From positions 1 to 52,958 of the forward strand of contig JBHGBM010000033.1 of the NCBI GenBank assembly GCA_041946965.1: a DNA stretch of 52,958 bases. Reading direction: 5' to 3'. The DNA is from JBHGBM01 sp041946965 (lineage in GTDB: Bacteria > Acidobacteriota > Terriglobia > Bryobacterales > Bryobacteraceae). The translations under genes and the position numbers were made by a program. Of the stretch, positions 1-8,005 are shown piece after piece. The notes beneath the pieces were generated by a model, which ran no database searches, was not told the DNA's origin, and worked only from the letters and a program-made list of their open reading frames with translations. The number at the start of each line of letters is the position of its first letter. Position 1 is the first letter of the stretch.

Positions 1-528
1 GCGCGGGTTGGCCTGCGAGGTGATGCGGTCGATGGCGTTCTCGCTCTTGACCTCGGTCAGTTCATCGTCCAGGTTCTCGCGCATCTGCGCGGTGATGCTT
101 TCGGGCACCAGCGGCGCGTCGTACACCGCCAGCCGCGCCGGCGTGGCCTGCGTGCTGTCGAGATTCTCGCCCTGCACCCGCTCCATGCGGCCCGGGTTGC
201 GGCCGAACAGCAGGCAGATCTCGTCGTCGGGACGGTCGCTCTGGTGGATGCGGACCTCCTGCCCCTTGCGCTTGGAGAGATAGACCAGCTCGGAAGGCAC
301 CGCCAGCCCGGAGGCCTGCTCCAGCAGCGAGCGCATCTTTCCGCGCAGGGAACTGCCCGGCACGTAGGGGCGCCCGAAGGCGTCCTTGACGACCGGATTA
401 TCGGAGCCGCCGATTTCGAGCGAGCCCTTGCCCGCCCCCACGTGCAACCCCGTCTCGCAGTGCAGCTCGCCTTCCAGAATCAACTTCCCGAGGAGTTTCA
501 GTTCGGTTTGGGTGGTGTGTGCGCTCAT
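1..528 (-). CDS. csm3: Csm3, type III-A CRISPR RAMP backbone (partial)
   Basis: The first 176 residues of a Csm3-type Cas7 RAMP protein; the 3' end lies beyond the left edge. Csm3 forms the helical backbone of the type III-A interference complex, binds crRNA and cuts target RNA at 6-nt steps. The N-terminal RAMP strand is followed by ETGLHVGAG and GGSDNPVVKD, then the family signature YVPGSSLRGKMRSLLE. D43 in GGSDNPV aligns by eye with the catalytic Asp (D33 in Streptococcus Csm3), so RNase activity is probably retained. The ATG at 528 lies 3 bases after the csm2 stop, which fits a translationally coupled operon cas10-csm2-csm3. Cmr4 is a possible alternative, but the Csm2 neighbour argues for III-A. 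Confidence 0.9.
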   Translation of the reverse strand, partial: MSAHTTQTELKLLGKLILEGELHCETGLHVGAGKGSLEIGGSDNPVVKDAFGRPYVPGSSLRGKMRSLLEQASGLAVPSELVYLSKRKGQEVRIHQSDRPDDEICLLFGRNPGRMERVQGENLDSTQATPARLAVYDAPLVPESITAQMRENLDDELTEVKSENAIDRITSQANPR

Positions 529-531
529 GCT

Positions 532-1002
532 TTACTCGTTGTAGGCCACGATGGCCTCGAATAGGTCTTTGAACCGCTCGTAGCCGCGCAGGTCGTTCTT
601 GCGGGTGACCTGCAACAGCAGTTTCTCGAGCTGGTCGAGGCTGCGCAGCCCATGGCGCGCGATGGTGTAGGCCAGGCGCGCGCGCAGCATCACAAACTCG
701 TGCTGGCGCTCGTTTTCGGGCGCGCGGACGGCGCGCCGCACGGCGCTGTAAAGGCGGCGCAACTGGCTCTTGGTTCCGGAGTCCATGTCGCGCATGCGGC
801 TGACGATGCCGTGCGCCTGGTTATCCAGGTACAGGCTGTCGGTGATCAGCTTGTCGAGATCGATTTCGGGCGGCCCTTCCATGCGGCGGTCGCCGCGGCG
901 ATCCTCCCGCCGGTCGTCGCGGTCGCGGCGCCCGCCTTCCTCGCGCGGGCCGCGCCCTTCGCGCGGGGGCCGGTTGCCTCTCTGTTCCTGCTCTTGTGCC
1001 AT
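532..1002 (-). CDS. csm2: Csm2, small subunit of type III-A complex, with Arg-rich N-terminal extension
   Basis: 156 residues. The all-helical Csm2 core spans about residues 46-156, with typical text such as HEFVMLRARLAYTIARHG and a C-terminal LRGYERFKDLFEAIVAYNE. Csm2 lines the crRNA-target channel as the small subunit. Residues 1-40 are unusual: a low-complexity tract with 14 Arg, 11 Asp/Glu and many Gly, predicted disordered. A start at Met41 (position 882) would give a normal-sized protein of about 116 residues. The upstream ATG at 1002 is preferred because AGAGG sits at Shine-Dalgarno distance within the end of cas10 and the gap to cas10 is only 3 bases. The csm2 stop sits just before the csm3 start. 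Confidence 0.85.
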   Translation of the reverse strand: MAQEQEQRGNRPPREGRGPREEGGRRDRDDRREDRRGDRRMEGPPEIDLDKLITDSLYLDNQAHGIVSRMRDMDSGTKSQLRRLYSAVRRAVRAPENERQHEFVMLRARLAYTIARHGLRSLDQLEKLLLQVTRKNDLRGYERFKDLFEAIVAYNE

Positions 1003-1005
1003 GTA

Positions 1006-2463
1006 CTAGACCTCTGTCGCCAATCTGGCCCACTCCAGGGCCACCAGACCCGCGGGACGCAGCTTTACCTCGGCGGATTTCTTGGCCACCATTTCGTTGA
1101 CGAGGTGCGCCCGCAGCTTCTGAAAATCACGGTCGCGCGTGCCGGCCAGGATGCGGTTGAAGCGCCGTTGAAAATGCCACGTGCGCTGCGGCCGCCCTTC
1201 CCGGCCGATGCCGTACATCTCCTTGCCGTAGAAGCTCCGCAGCTCCAGCAGAAACTGCCGCGAAAGCCGCGAATCGCCCACCAGCCGCGTGACCGTGTCC
1301 TTCAACTCGGCCGCGTCGGCGAGCTGCTTCCACTCCAGCACCCGGCCGAGCACGTACATGCAATCTTTATCGGCGGCCTTCGCCAGTTCCAGGTTGCGCC
1401 CGGCCTGCTGGTAAACGGCGCTGAGCGGGTAATTCATCTCCGGCGCCAGCGCCAGCGCCATCGATATGGTCTTGCCTTCCGGTCCGGGGAAATCTTTCAG
1501 GTTCTCTTCCGTGAAGCGGTGGAACAGCCGCTGCACCTCGCGTGCGAGCTGGATCAGCGCGTCCCACGAGCCGTACACGGCGAAATCGTCGCCGCCCGAA
1601 TAAATGATGGTGACCTTGCGCCAGAACTCCGGCATGGAGCACAACACTTCCATCTCGCCCGCGAAGAACTGCTTGTAGAGGACCGAGAGCGGGACGTGCT
1701 CCTCGATGCTGGCCACGCGCCGCAGGCGCACGCCGAAGTAGTCCACGTCGCCGCGCAGCACGCCCCACAGCGAACGGCCGTGCGAGCGCCGCCCCAGTTG
1801 CTGCACGGTGGCGGCGGAACGGCCGTCGTCGCTCGGAGCCGCGTGCCTTGCCAGCATGATCCCATCGGGCGAAAGGTTCGGCGTGATGGTCCAGGAGTGT
1901 TTGCCCCCGCCGGGCCGCACCATACCGGGATCTTCCGGCGACCACCCGATGGAGGCGGCCTCGCGAATGCGCGCCCCCAGTTCCCTGGCGAAGTAGGCGT
2001 CGTGGCGCCCGGCGGGCGCGGGTTCGTAGGGCTCGAAAGCCGCCACGCCGAATTCGGCCGCCGGGGTGCCGCGCGAGCGGATCAGGCCTTCATTCAGGCG
2101 CTTCCGCACCACGGCCCAGTCGCCCAGGTTCTCCGTGCAGCTCCACATCAGCTTCACGTGGCCTTCGCTCAGGTCCGTGATCTGCCGCGCCGCCGCGCCC
2201 AGAAACTCGCCGGCGGAGCCGCGCGCTTCGCCCGGCAGGACAATCAGGAACTGGCCTCCGCCGCTCGAGCCGAGCAGAATGCGCGGCAGGCCAAGCTCGG
2301 CCAGCAGCGCGCGAGGCAGTACTTCGCTCAGCAACGTTACCCACTGGGAGCGGCCGGCCAGCAATTCCTCGCCGCAGTTTCGCGGCCCCGCGTCACCCGC
2401 CCTGGATAACAGAAACTCTTCTATGCCGAGGATTTTTCCTTGCAGAAGGATCTGTTCGGACAT
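1006..2463 (-). CDS. cas10: Cas10 (Csm1 type), lacking the HD nuclease domain
   Basis: Large subunit of the type III effector, 485 residues against roughly 750-850 for a full Csm1. It shows a degenerate Palm1 near residues 60-76 (LLGSSGGGQFLIVLP), Palm2 starting at GVLRGDVDYFG (234-244), and an intact cyclase motif GGDD at 290-293 inside IIYSGGDDFAVYG. A helical C-terminal domain D4 follows. The N-terminal HD ssDNase domain is absent: the protein begins almost directly at Palm1. No CxxC pair is present (Cys only at 30, 109, 275 and 368), so the usual zinc element is also missing. Known family function suggests cyclic oligoadenylate synthesis on target RNA binding without DNA cleavage by this subunit. 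First gene of the operon; ATG start. Confidence 0.88.
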   Translation of the reverse strand: MSEQILLQGKILGIEEFLLSRAGDAGPRNCGEELLAGRSQWVTLLSEVLPRALLAELGLPRILLGSSGGGQFLIVLPGEARGSAGEFLGAAARQITDLSEGHVKLMWSCTENLGDWAVVRKRLNEGLIRSRGTPAAEFGVAAFEPYEPAPAGRHDAYFARELGARIREAASIGWSPEDPGMVRPGGGKHSWTITPNLSPDGIMLARHAAPSDDGRSAATVQQLGRRSHGRSLWGVLRGDVDYFGVRLRRVASIEEHVPLSVLYKQFFAGEMEVLCSMPEFWRKVTIIYSGGDDFAVYGSWDALIQLAREVQRLFHRFTEENLKDFPGPEGKTISMALALAPEMNYPLSAVYQQAGRNLELAKAADKDCMYVLGRVLEWKQLADAAELKDTVTRLVGDSRLSRQFLLELRSFYGKEMYGIGREGRPQRTWHFQRRFNRILAGTRDRDFQKLRAHLVNEMVAKKSAEVKLRPAGLVALEWARLATEV

Positions 2464-2516
2464 CCGAAAAAGCGCAGTCTACGAGATTTCCACTGTACCA
2501 CAAGCCATTCACCCGG

Positions 2517-2544
2517 AAAACCCCGCGATCGACGTTCTGCGGGG
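2517..2544 (-). terminator. Rho-independent-like terminator after the PIN toxin
   Basis: On the minus strand the arms CCCCGC (2544-2539) and GCGGGG (2526-2521) pair around a 12-nt loop and are followed by TTTT. It lies 6 bases after the toxin stop and 50-80 bases before cas10. It would separate the toxin-antitoxin transcript from the CRISPR operon. The T run is short, so read-through is likely. Confidence 0.5.
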
Positions 2545-2549
2545 CCAGT

Positions 2550-2909
2550 CTACGCCAGTTTCAGTTTCCTGGATGCCCGGATCCTCTCGTCCCTTGTGAC
2601 CAGCGGCACATGATAGGTCAAGCTGGTAGCCGCGATCAATTCGTCCGCCGGGTCGCTGGCGAAGTCAAGGGCCGCAATGTTCATACATACATCCCGGTTC
2701 AATGGCCAGATCTGAAGTCCAGCCAGCGCCTGGACCAGCCGGGGGTGTTCCAGCCCAATCGAAATCCTCCCCTTCTGGTGCAGTTTGGCGATTTCCCACA
2801 GCACGATGGCGGAGATGCCCCATCGATGCCTGGACAGCACACTCTTCTCATGTCTGGTCAGGCTCCCGGCCAGCGCGTGCAGTAGGATGTGGGTATCAAG
2901 ATTCAGCAT
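2550..2909 (-). CDS. PIN-domain toxin (VapC-like RNase)
   Basis: 119 residues. PIN fold with the expected acidic set: Asp5 in MLNLDTHILLHAL, a Glu in SAIVLWEIAKL, and the C-terminal DPADELIAATS plus LVTRDERI. PIN toxins are Mg-dependent RNases, usually cutting tRNA or rRNA. The ATG at 2909 is chosen over the upstream in-frame codon (2939) because LNLDTHILL is the normal PIN N-terminus and this start overlaps the antitoxin stop by 14 bases, a common toxin-antitoxin arrangement. The cognate antitoxin is the preceding Phd-type gene. The RNA target cannot be read from the sequence. Confidence 0.85.
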   Translation of the reverse strand: MLNLDTHILLHALAGSLTRHEKSVLSRHRWGISAIVLWEIAKLHQKGRISIGLEHPRLVQALAGLQIWPLNRDVCMNIAALDFASDPADELIAATSLTYHVPLVTRDERIRASRKLKLA

Positions 2910-3114
2910 TCCATTGCTCGCCGGTCGTGAAAACGTCACCCGTGATTTTCAACACGCCGGCCAGGCTGCCGATCAGGTCTGCATCGTCCTGCCGGACCGG
3001 CGTAACCCTGGCGATCGGCTCTCCCCGCTTGGTCACCAGAATACCTTCAGCGGGGAGTTGATCGAACAGGGTCAGGCAGTGCTCGCGGAATTCCGATACG
3101 TTCAGCGACTTCAT
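2896..3114 (-). CDS. Phd/YefM-family antitoxin
   Basis: 72 residues starting MKSLNVSEFREHC, with the Phd/YefM DNA-binding N-terminal half (VTKRGEPIARVTPV) and a C-terminal tail that should neutralise the PIN toxin. The ATG at 3114 is used; the in-frame GTG at 3132 lies inside the palindromic operator and would put promoter sequence in the protein. No Shine-Dalgarno is visible and the likely transcription start is within a few bases of the ATG, so the mRNA is probably leaderless. Autoregulation through the 3123-3141 palindrome is expected for the family. Confidence 0.85.
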   Translation of the reverse strand: MKSLNVSEFREHCLTLFDQLPAEGILVTKRGEPIARVTPVRQDDADLIGSLAGVLKITGDVFTTGEQWNAES

Positions 3115-3122
3115 GGCTACAT

Positions 3123-3141
3123 TGTACAACACAGTTGTACA
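3123..3141 (-). promoter_or_regulatory. Toxin-antitoxin operator overlapping its -10 box
   Basis: A perfect inverted repeat TGTACAAC-ACA-GTTGTACA (8-bp arms, 3-bp spacer). On the minus strand TACAAT (3127-3122), a good -10 box, is embedded in one arm and lies 7 bases before the antitoxin ATG. Binding of the Phd-toxin complex here would block RNA polymerase directly. Confidence 0.75.
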
Positions 3142-3147
3142 TGAAAA

Positions 3148-4305
3148 CTACTCCGCCGAACTCCGTTTCCGCCCGGCCAACACCTGCAAGCAGGCGATCG
3201 CCGCGAACCCGGCGACAGGCAGCCAGAATGCCGCGCGGAAACCCGCCCACGCCGCCATCCGCCCCACCGCCCAGGGCAACGACATGCCCCCGGCCAGCGC
3301 CACTGCGAACAGAATTCCGAACACCGTGCCCGAATACTCCGGAAAGCGCGCCCCGGCCTGGCCGAGCGTGGTGGGGAAGATGCCGGAAGCGCCGAAGGCC
3401 GTGATCAACAATGCGGCAACGGCCTGCGCGGCGGATCCCGCGGTGATCAACAGCACCACGCCGCCCGCCGCCACGGCCGCGCCCGCCAGGACCACCGCCG
3501 GGGCGCTCACGTGCAGAAGCACACGGCTGACCAGCACGCGCGCTACGATCACCGAGCCCCAGAAACCCGCGAGCACCAGCGAAGCGGACGCGACCGTCAT
3601 GCCGGTTTCGCGCGTCAGGAACAGCGAGGCGTACCCGGCGAGGATGAACTCGTTGCCCGATTCGAAAAACAGCAGAAAGGCGAAGGCGAGCACCACGGGG
3701 TTGCGCGCCAGCCGCCGGATTTCGCGCCCCGGGACGCGCTGGCGCCGCCGGGGAGCCGGAAAGCGCAGCACCGACGCAAGCAGCGCGGGCGCCGCCGCCA
3801 CGCCCGCCGCCGCATACAGGATCGGCGCCAGCCCGAGGCGGGCTACCAGGGAACCGATGGTGAACGGCAGGAAGATGGCGCCCAGCCCGAAGAAGATTCC
3901 AAGCAGATTGAGCGCCGCGCTCTTGCGGCGGGGATCTTCGTGCAGGTCCGCGATGAGCGTGTTGGTGGCGCCGTTGAGCAGCCCGCCCCCGAAGCCCAAC
4001 AGCACCACCGCGGCCACCAGCGCATCATAGGCGGCCGCGCGCGCCAGCACGGCCACCGCCGCGGCCACCATCACCGGACCCGCCGCCATGGGCGGCTTCT
4101 TGCCGAAGCGGTCCATGAGCGGGCCGAGCGCCAGCATGGTGACGAGCATGGCGGCGTTCATCGCCAGGAACAGGCCGCCCGCCCGCGCCAGGTCGAAGCC
4201 GATGCGCTCCGAGACCAGCGGCAGCACCGCGCCGAGCAGCGCCATCACCAGCCCGAAGACAAACATCCCCACGTACGCCGCCGCGGAAAGCCAGCGCGGT
4301 TTCAT
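3148..4305 (-). CDS. MFS transporter
   Basis: 385 residues with about 12 hydrophobic segments. The MFS loop 2-3 motif is present as LGPLMDRFGKKPPMAAGPV (about residues 60-78), and a central cytoplasmic loop is rich in Arg (APRRRQRVPGREIRR). The family moves small solutes across the inner membrane by proton symport or antiport. The overall look (short loops, FGASGIFPTTLG in the C-half) resembles FucP/sugar-type MFS carriers, but the substrate cannot be assigned. The ATG overlaps the stop of a tiny upstream reading frame (ATGA). The esterase lies immediately upstream on the same strand. Confidence 0.85.
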   Translation of the reverse strand: MKPRWLSAAAYVGMFVFGLVMALLGAVLPLVSERIGFDLARAGGLFLAMNAAMLVTMLALGPLMDRFGKKPPMAAGPVMVAAAVAVLARAAAYDALVAAVVLLGFGGGLLNGATNTLIADLHEDPRRKSAALNLLGIFFGLGAIFLPFTIGSLVARLGLAPILYAAAGVAAAPALLASVLRFPAPRRRQRVPGREIRRLARNPVVLAFAFLLFFESGNEFILAGYASLFLTRETGMTVASASLVLAGFWGSVIVARVLVSRVLLHVSAPAVVLAGAAVAAGGVVLLITAGSAAQAVAALLITAFGASGIFPTTLGQAGARFPEYSGTVFGILFAVALAGGMSLPWAVGRMAAWAGFRAAFWLPVAGFAAIACLQVLAGRKRSSAE

Positions 4306-4403
4306 CGGCGTGAGATGAACTTCCCGGTGAACATCTCGAACACGCGCTGGTTGTGGTCCCTTTCCACCCCCGGCACGTCGAGGTCGATCGCCACGGTCTG
4401 CAC
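4302..4403 (-). pseudogene. 33-codon reading frame, possible gene remnant
   Basis: Directly after the esterase stop a GTG opens a frame of 33 residues that ends in an ATGA overlap with the MFS start. The encoded text (VAIDLDVPGVERDHNQRVFEMFTGKFISRR) looks like the C-terminal tail of a normal protein rather than random sequence, and the four-base overlap is typical of functional gene ends here. It may be the surviving tail of a deleted gene once located between esterase and MFS, or an extension lost from the esterase. Coding status is uncertain. Confidence 0.3.
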
Positions 4404-4406
4404 GAT

Positions 4407-5258
4407 CTACTCCCAGCGCTTCGCCAGCATGTCCAGGAACACCTTCACCTGGTCGTCCCAGAAATCCCAGGTGTGCGCCCGCGGAGAAACCTCGCGGTAC
4501 TCGTAAGGGATCTTCTTCTCCGCCAGCAGCCGCACGAATTCCCGGTTCTGGGCCAGCAGGAAATCCTGGGCGCCGCAGGCGATGTAGATGCCCGGCATCT
4601 CCGCCGCGGGCGTCTTTTCGAGCAGTGCGAAGGGATCGCGCGCGGCGCGCTCGGGCGAGTTCGCCGGCCCGAACAGCGCCTGCATCGGCGCGGTCCGCCT
4701 GGCGGCCTCGGCATGGGCCGGCGTGCGCGGCATATCATGCGCGATTCCCACCGCGCCGCTGAACGAGGCGAACGCCGCAAAACGCCGGTAGTGCTTCAGC
4801 CCGATCAGCGCCGCGCCGTAGCCGCCCATCGAGAGCCCCGCCAGCGCCCGCGCGCGCGGCAACGGGATGGTGCGAAAGTGGCTGTCCATGAAAGCCACCA
4901 GGTCTTTGGCGATGAAATCCTCGAACTTCGCCTTGGGATCCGCCGCGCTGTTTACGTAGAAACTGCGGCCGGCATCGGGCATCACGATAATGATGTCTTT
5001 TGCCGCGGCGTACCCGGAGAGGTTGGTCATGTACGACCACGACGTGTGGTCGTCGCCTAAGCCGTGCAGCAGGTACAACGTGGGGTAGCGGCGGAACGAT
5101 TTCTCGTAATCGGCGGGCAGCAGAACGCTGGCGAACCGCTCCTCGCCGAGCGCCTCGCTCTTGAAGCGCAGGACTTGAATGTTCTTGGCGGGGACGCCTG
5201 TTTTCACCTCGGCCGCGAAGAGCCCGGCGGCCAGCAGAAACGCGATCAGAGTACGCAT
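4407..5258 (-). CDS. Secreted alpha/beta-hydrolase, esterase D / FrmB-like
   Basis: 283 residues with an N-terminal signal peptide (MRTLIAFLLAAGLFAAE). Nucleophile elbow GLSMGG with Ser143; a likely acid in CGAQDFLLA and catalytic His in SPRAHTWDFW near residue 264. The N-half YLLHGLGDDHTSW is the typical oxyanion-side motif of the esterase D/S-formylglutathione hydrolase/feruloyl esterase group. Because it is exported, a carbohydrate-ester or acyl esterase role is more likely than formaldehyde detoxification; the true substrate is unknown. Divergent from the phosphohexomutase gene, with 36 bases between the starts. Confidence 0.82.
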   Translation of the reverse strand: MRTLIAFLLAAGLFAAEVKTGVPAKNIQVLRFKSEALGEERFASVLLPADYEKSFRRYPTLYLLHGLGDDHTSWSYMTNLSGYAAAKDIIIVMPDAGRSFYVNSAADPKAKFEDFIAKDLVAFMDSHFRTIPLPRARALAGLSMGGYGAALIGLKHYRRFAAFASFSGAVGIAHDMPRTPAHAEAARRTAPMQALFGPANSPERAARDPFALLEKTPAAEMPGIYIACGAQDFLLAQNREFVRLLAEKKIPYEYREVSPRAHTWDFWDDQVKVFLDMLAKRWE

Positions 5259-5294
5259 TGGTAGCCTATCCTATCACTGCTATACTTTGGCTTC

Positions 5295-6668
5295 ATGCTC
5301 AAGGCGACCATCTTCCGCGAGTACGATATCCGGGGTGTGGCCGACGCCGACCTGCGCGACGAGGACGTTTTCGACCTCGGCCGCGCCACGGGCACTTACC
5401 TGCTTCGGAACGGGGGGCCCAACGTCGCGCTCGGACGCGATACGCGTCTGAGTTCCCCGCGCCTGGCCGCGGCGCTCGCGCGCGGTCTGCGCGCCGCCGG
5501 CTGCGGCGTAGCCAACGTAGGCGTGGTCCCCACACCCGTTCTCTATTACTCCGTCTTCCACCTGAAGGCAGACTGCGCCGTCATGATCACCGGCAGCCAC
5601 AATCCCCCGGAGTACAACGGGTTCAAGGTGGTGTGCGGCGGCTCCACCATCCACGGCAGCCAGATCCAGGAGATCCGGCGCATCATCGAGGCCGGGGATT
5701 ACGCTGCGGGCGCGGGCGGTGAGCGCGAGTGCGACGTAGTCACGCCCTACATTGAAGAGGTCTCCGCGCAATTTCATTTCCCGCGGCGCATTCGCGTGGT
5801 TGCGGATGCGGGCAACGGCGTGGCCGGTCCCGCCCTTCACCGCATCTTCAAGAAGCTGAACTGCGAGGCCACCGAGCTTTACTTCGAGATGGACGGCAGT
5901 TTCCCGAACCATCACCCGGACCCGACGCTGCCGGAGAACCTGGAAACCCTGATCCGCACCGTGCGCGAAACCGGCGCCGATGTGGGCCTCGCCTTCGATG
6001 GCGACGGCGACCGGCTGGGCGCGGTGGACGGCGAAGGCCGCATCATCTGGGGCGATCAACTGCTCATCCTCTACGCGCGCGAGATCCTCAGCCGCAAGCC
6101 CGGCGCCACCATCATCGGCGAGGTGAAGTGCTCGCAGTCGCTCTACGACGACATCCGCAGGCACGGCGGCAACCCCATCATGTGGCGCACCGGGCACTCC
6201 CTCATCAAGGCCAAGATGAAGGAGACCGGCGCCGAGATCGCCGGCGAGATGAGCGGCCACATCTTCTTCCGCGACCGCTATTACGGGTTCGACGACGCCA
6301 TCTACGCCGCCTGCCGCCTGATGGAGATCATCGCCCACAGCGGCCGCCCGCTCGCCGAACAGCTCGCCGGACTGCCGCAAACCGTGAATACACCCGAGAT
6401 CCGCGTGGATTGCCCCGATGAAGTGAAGTTCGACGTGGTGCGCCGCGTAACCGCGGAGTTGCGGGCGCGCCACGAGGTGATCGACGTGGACGGCGCGCGG
6501 GTGCTTTTCGCCGGCGGGTGGGGTCTGGTCCGGGCGTCCAATACGCAGCCCGTACTGGTCATGCGTTTTGAAGCCGCCACTCCCGAGCTCCTGGCGCAAT
6601 ACCGCGCCGAGGTGGAAGCGGTGGTGGCGGAAGCCAAGCGCGGCGTGACGCAAGCCCAGCGCGGCTGA
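5295..6668 (+). CDS. manB: Phosphomannomutase / phosphoglucomutase
   Basis: 457 residues, full-length for the alpha-D-phosphohexomutase superfamily. It interconverts hexose 1- and 6-phosphates through a phosphoserine. Catalytic loop TGSHNPPEYNGFK with Ser101; metal loop DGDGDR at 235-240; sugar-binding loop GEMSGH at 317-322; C-terminal phosphate loop VRASNTQP near 420-428. GEMSGH is typical of the PMM/PGM group that supplies GDP-mannose and nucleotide-glucose precursors for envelope polysaccharide. The ATG at 5295 is 36 bases from the divergent esterase start. Confidence 0.93.
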   Translation: MLKATIFREYDIRGVADADLRDEDVFDLGRATGTYLLRNGGPNVALGRDTRLSSPRLAAALARGLRAAGCGVANVGVVPTPVLYYSVFHLKADCAVMITGSHNPPEYNGFKVVCGGSTIHGSQIQEIRRIIEAGDYAAGAGGERECDVVTPYIEEVSAQFHFPRRIRVVADAGNGVAGPALHRIFKKLNCEATELYFEMDGSFPNHHPDPTLPENLETLIRTVRETGADVGLAFDGDGDRLGAVDGEGRIIWGDQLLILYAREILSRKPGATIIGEVKCSQSLYDDIRRHGGNPIMWRTGHSLIKAKMKETGAEIAGEMSGHIFFRDRYYGFDDAIYAACRLMEIIAHSGRPLAEQLAGLPQTVNTPEIRVDCPDEVKFDVVRRVTAELRARHEVIDVDGARVLFAGGWGLVRASNTQPVLVMRFEAATPELLAQYRAEVEAVVAEAKRGVTQAQRG

Positions 6669-6710
6669 TCACACTCCGGCGGAGCGATTCCTTTCAGTAA
6701 ACTGAGGGGT

Positions 6711-8003
6711 ATGAACCGACGCAGTTTTCTGGGCGCGGCCGCCGCGGGCGGTGCGGCCCGGGTACTCGGAGCCAACGACCGCGTGAACGTGGCCATCGTG
6801 GGCACGGGCGGCCGCGGGCTCGGCCACCTCGAATTCTATTCCATGCTGCCGAATTGCAGCGTGGCGGCCGTCTGCGACGTGAACCAGGCGGCGCAGGAGC
6901 GCGCCGCGGCCCGCGTGGAGAAACTCCAAGGGCACAAGCCCAAAGTGTTCGGCGATATGCGCAAGCTGTTCGCCGACCGCGACGTGGACGCCGTCTCCAT
7001 CGCCGCGCCCAATCACTGGCACGCCCTGGCCGCCATCTGGGCATGCCAGGCGGGCAAGGACGTCTACGTGGAGAAGCCCGCCTGCCACAACATCTTCGAA
7101 GGCCGCCAGATGATCGAGGCCGCGCGCAAGTACAAGCGCATGGTGCAGGTCGGTTCGCAGGGCCGCAGCATCGCCCACAAGATCCGCGCGGTGGAACTGC
7201 TGCGCCAGGGCGTCATCGGCAAGGTGTATCTCTCCAAGGGCCTGTGCTACAAGCGGCGGAAGTCCATAGGACGCACGCCGGACACGCCCGTGCCGCCGGG
7301 TATCGATTGGGATTTCTTCCTCGGACCCGCGCCCATGCGGCCGTTCAGCATGAACCGCTTCGCCTACAATTGGCACTGGTTCTGGGACACCGGAAACGGC
7401 GACATCGGCAACCAGGGCGTGCACGAGATGGACTACGCGCACTGGGGGCTGGGCAAGCCCGGCCTGCCCGTCATGACCGTCTCCACCGGCGGCAAGTTCG
7501 TCTACGACGACGACCAGGAGACGCCCAACACCCAGCACGCCGCCTTCGATTACGGCGACGCGCAGCTCGTCTTCGAAGTGCGTGGGCTGATCACCGGCGA
7601 AGAAGGCGGCGTACCCTTCGACGGCAGCCACACCATCGGCAACATCTTCTACGGCAGCGAAGGTTACATGGCCGTGGATCTCAAGGGCTTCCAGGTCTAC
7701 AAGGGCGAGAAGCACGAGAAGGTCATGGAAGAGAAGTACAAGGAGCCGCGGCTGTGGGACACCGCGCCGCACATGGCGAATCTGCTCGATGCCGTGCGCA
7801 GCCGCAAGGCCGAAGACCTGCACGCGCCCGTCGAGGTGGGCGTACTCGCGGCCTCGCTGTGCCACCTCGCAAATATCAGCTACCGCCTGCGGCGCGCGCT
7901 GAAATTCGACCCGAAGACGTGGCAGTTCGTGGGCGACGCGGAAGCCAACCGCATGCTCACCCGGCCCTACCGCGCGCCCTACGTGGTGCCGGAGAAAGTC
8001 TGA
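6711..8003 (+). CDS. Tat-exported Gfo/Idh/MocA-family oxidoreductase
   Basis: 430 residues. Twin-arginine signal MNRRSFLGAAAAGGAA, then a Rossmann fold with GTGGRG (31-36) and the family EKP motif (E121-K122-P123, VYVEKPACHN). The C-terminal alpha/beta domain contains GNGDIGNQGVHEMDYAHWGLG, characteristic of the large exported Acidobacteria/Planctomycetes group. These enzymes oxidise or reduce a sugar hydroxyl with a tightly held NAD(P). Tat export fits folding with cofactor before secretion. Followed after 2 bases by an unknown secreted protein. Substrate unknown; sugar or glycoside oxidation is an inference. Confidence 0.9.
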   Translation: MNRRSFLGAAAAGGAARVLGANDRVNVAIVGTGGRGLGHLEFYSMLPNCSVAAVCDVNQAAQERAAARVEKLQGHKPKVFGDMRKLFADRDVDAVSIAAPNHWHALAAIWACQAGKDVYVEKPACHNIFEGRQMIEAARKYKRMVQVGSQGRSIAHKIRAVELLRQGVIGKVYLSKGLCYKRRKSIGRTPDTPVPPGIDWDFFLGPAPMRPFSMNRFAYNWHWFWDTGNGDIGNQGVHEMDYAHWGLGKPGLPVMTVSTGGKFVYDDDQETPNTQHAAFDYGDAQLVFEVRGLITGEEGGVPFDGSHTIGNIFYGSEGYMAVDLKGFQVYKGEKHEKVMEEKYKEPRLWDTAPHMANLLDAVRSRKAEDLHAPVEVGVLAASLCHLANISYRLRRALKFDPKTWQFVGDAEANRMLTRPYRAPYVVPEKV

Positions 8004-8005
8004 CC

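Noticed and set aside
652..2409. 585-codon frame antisense to cas10 and csm2
   Set aside because: Text is low-information His/Arg/Ala-rich; cas10 and csm2 are unmistakable on the other strand.
1..3141. CRISPR array or leader within the window
   Set aside because: No regularly spaced direct repeats seen; the array, if linked, must lie beyond the left edge.
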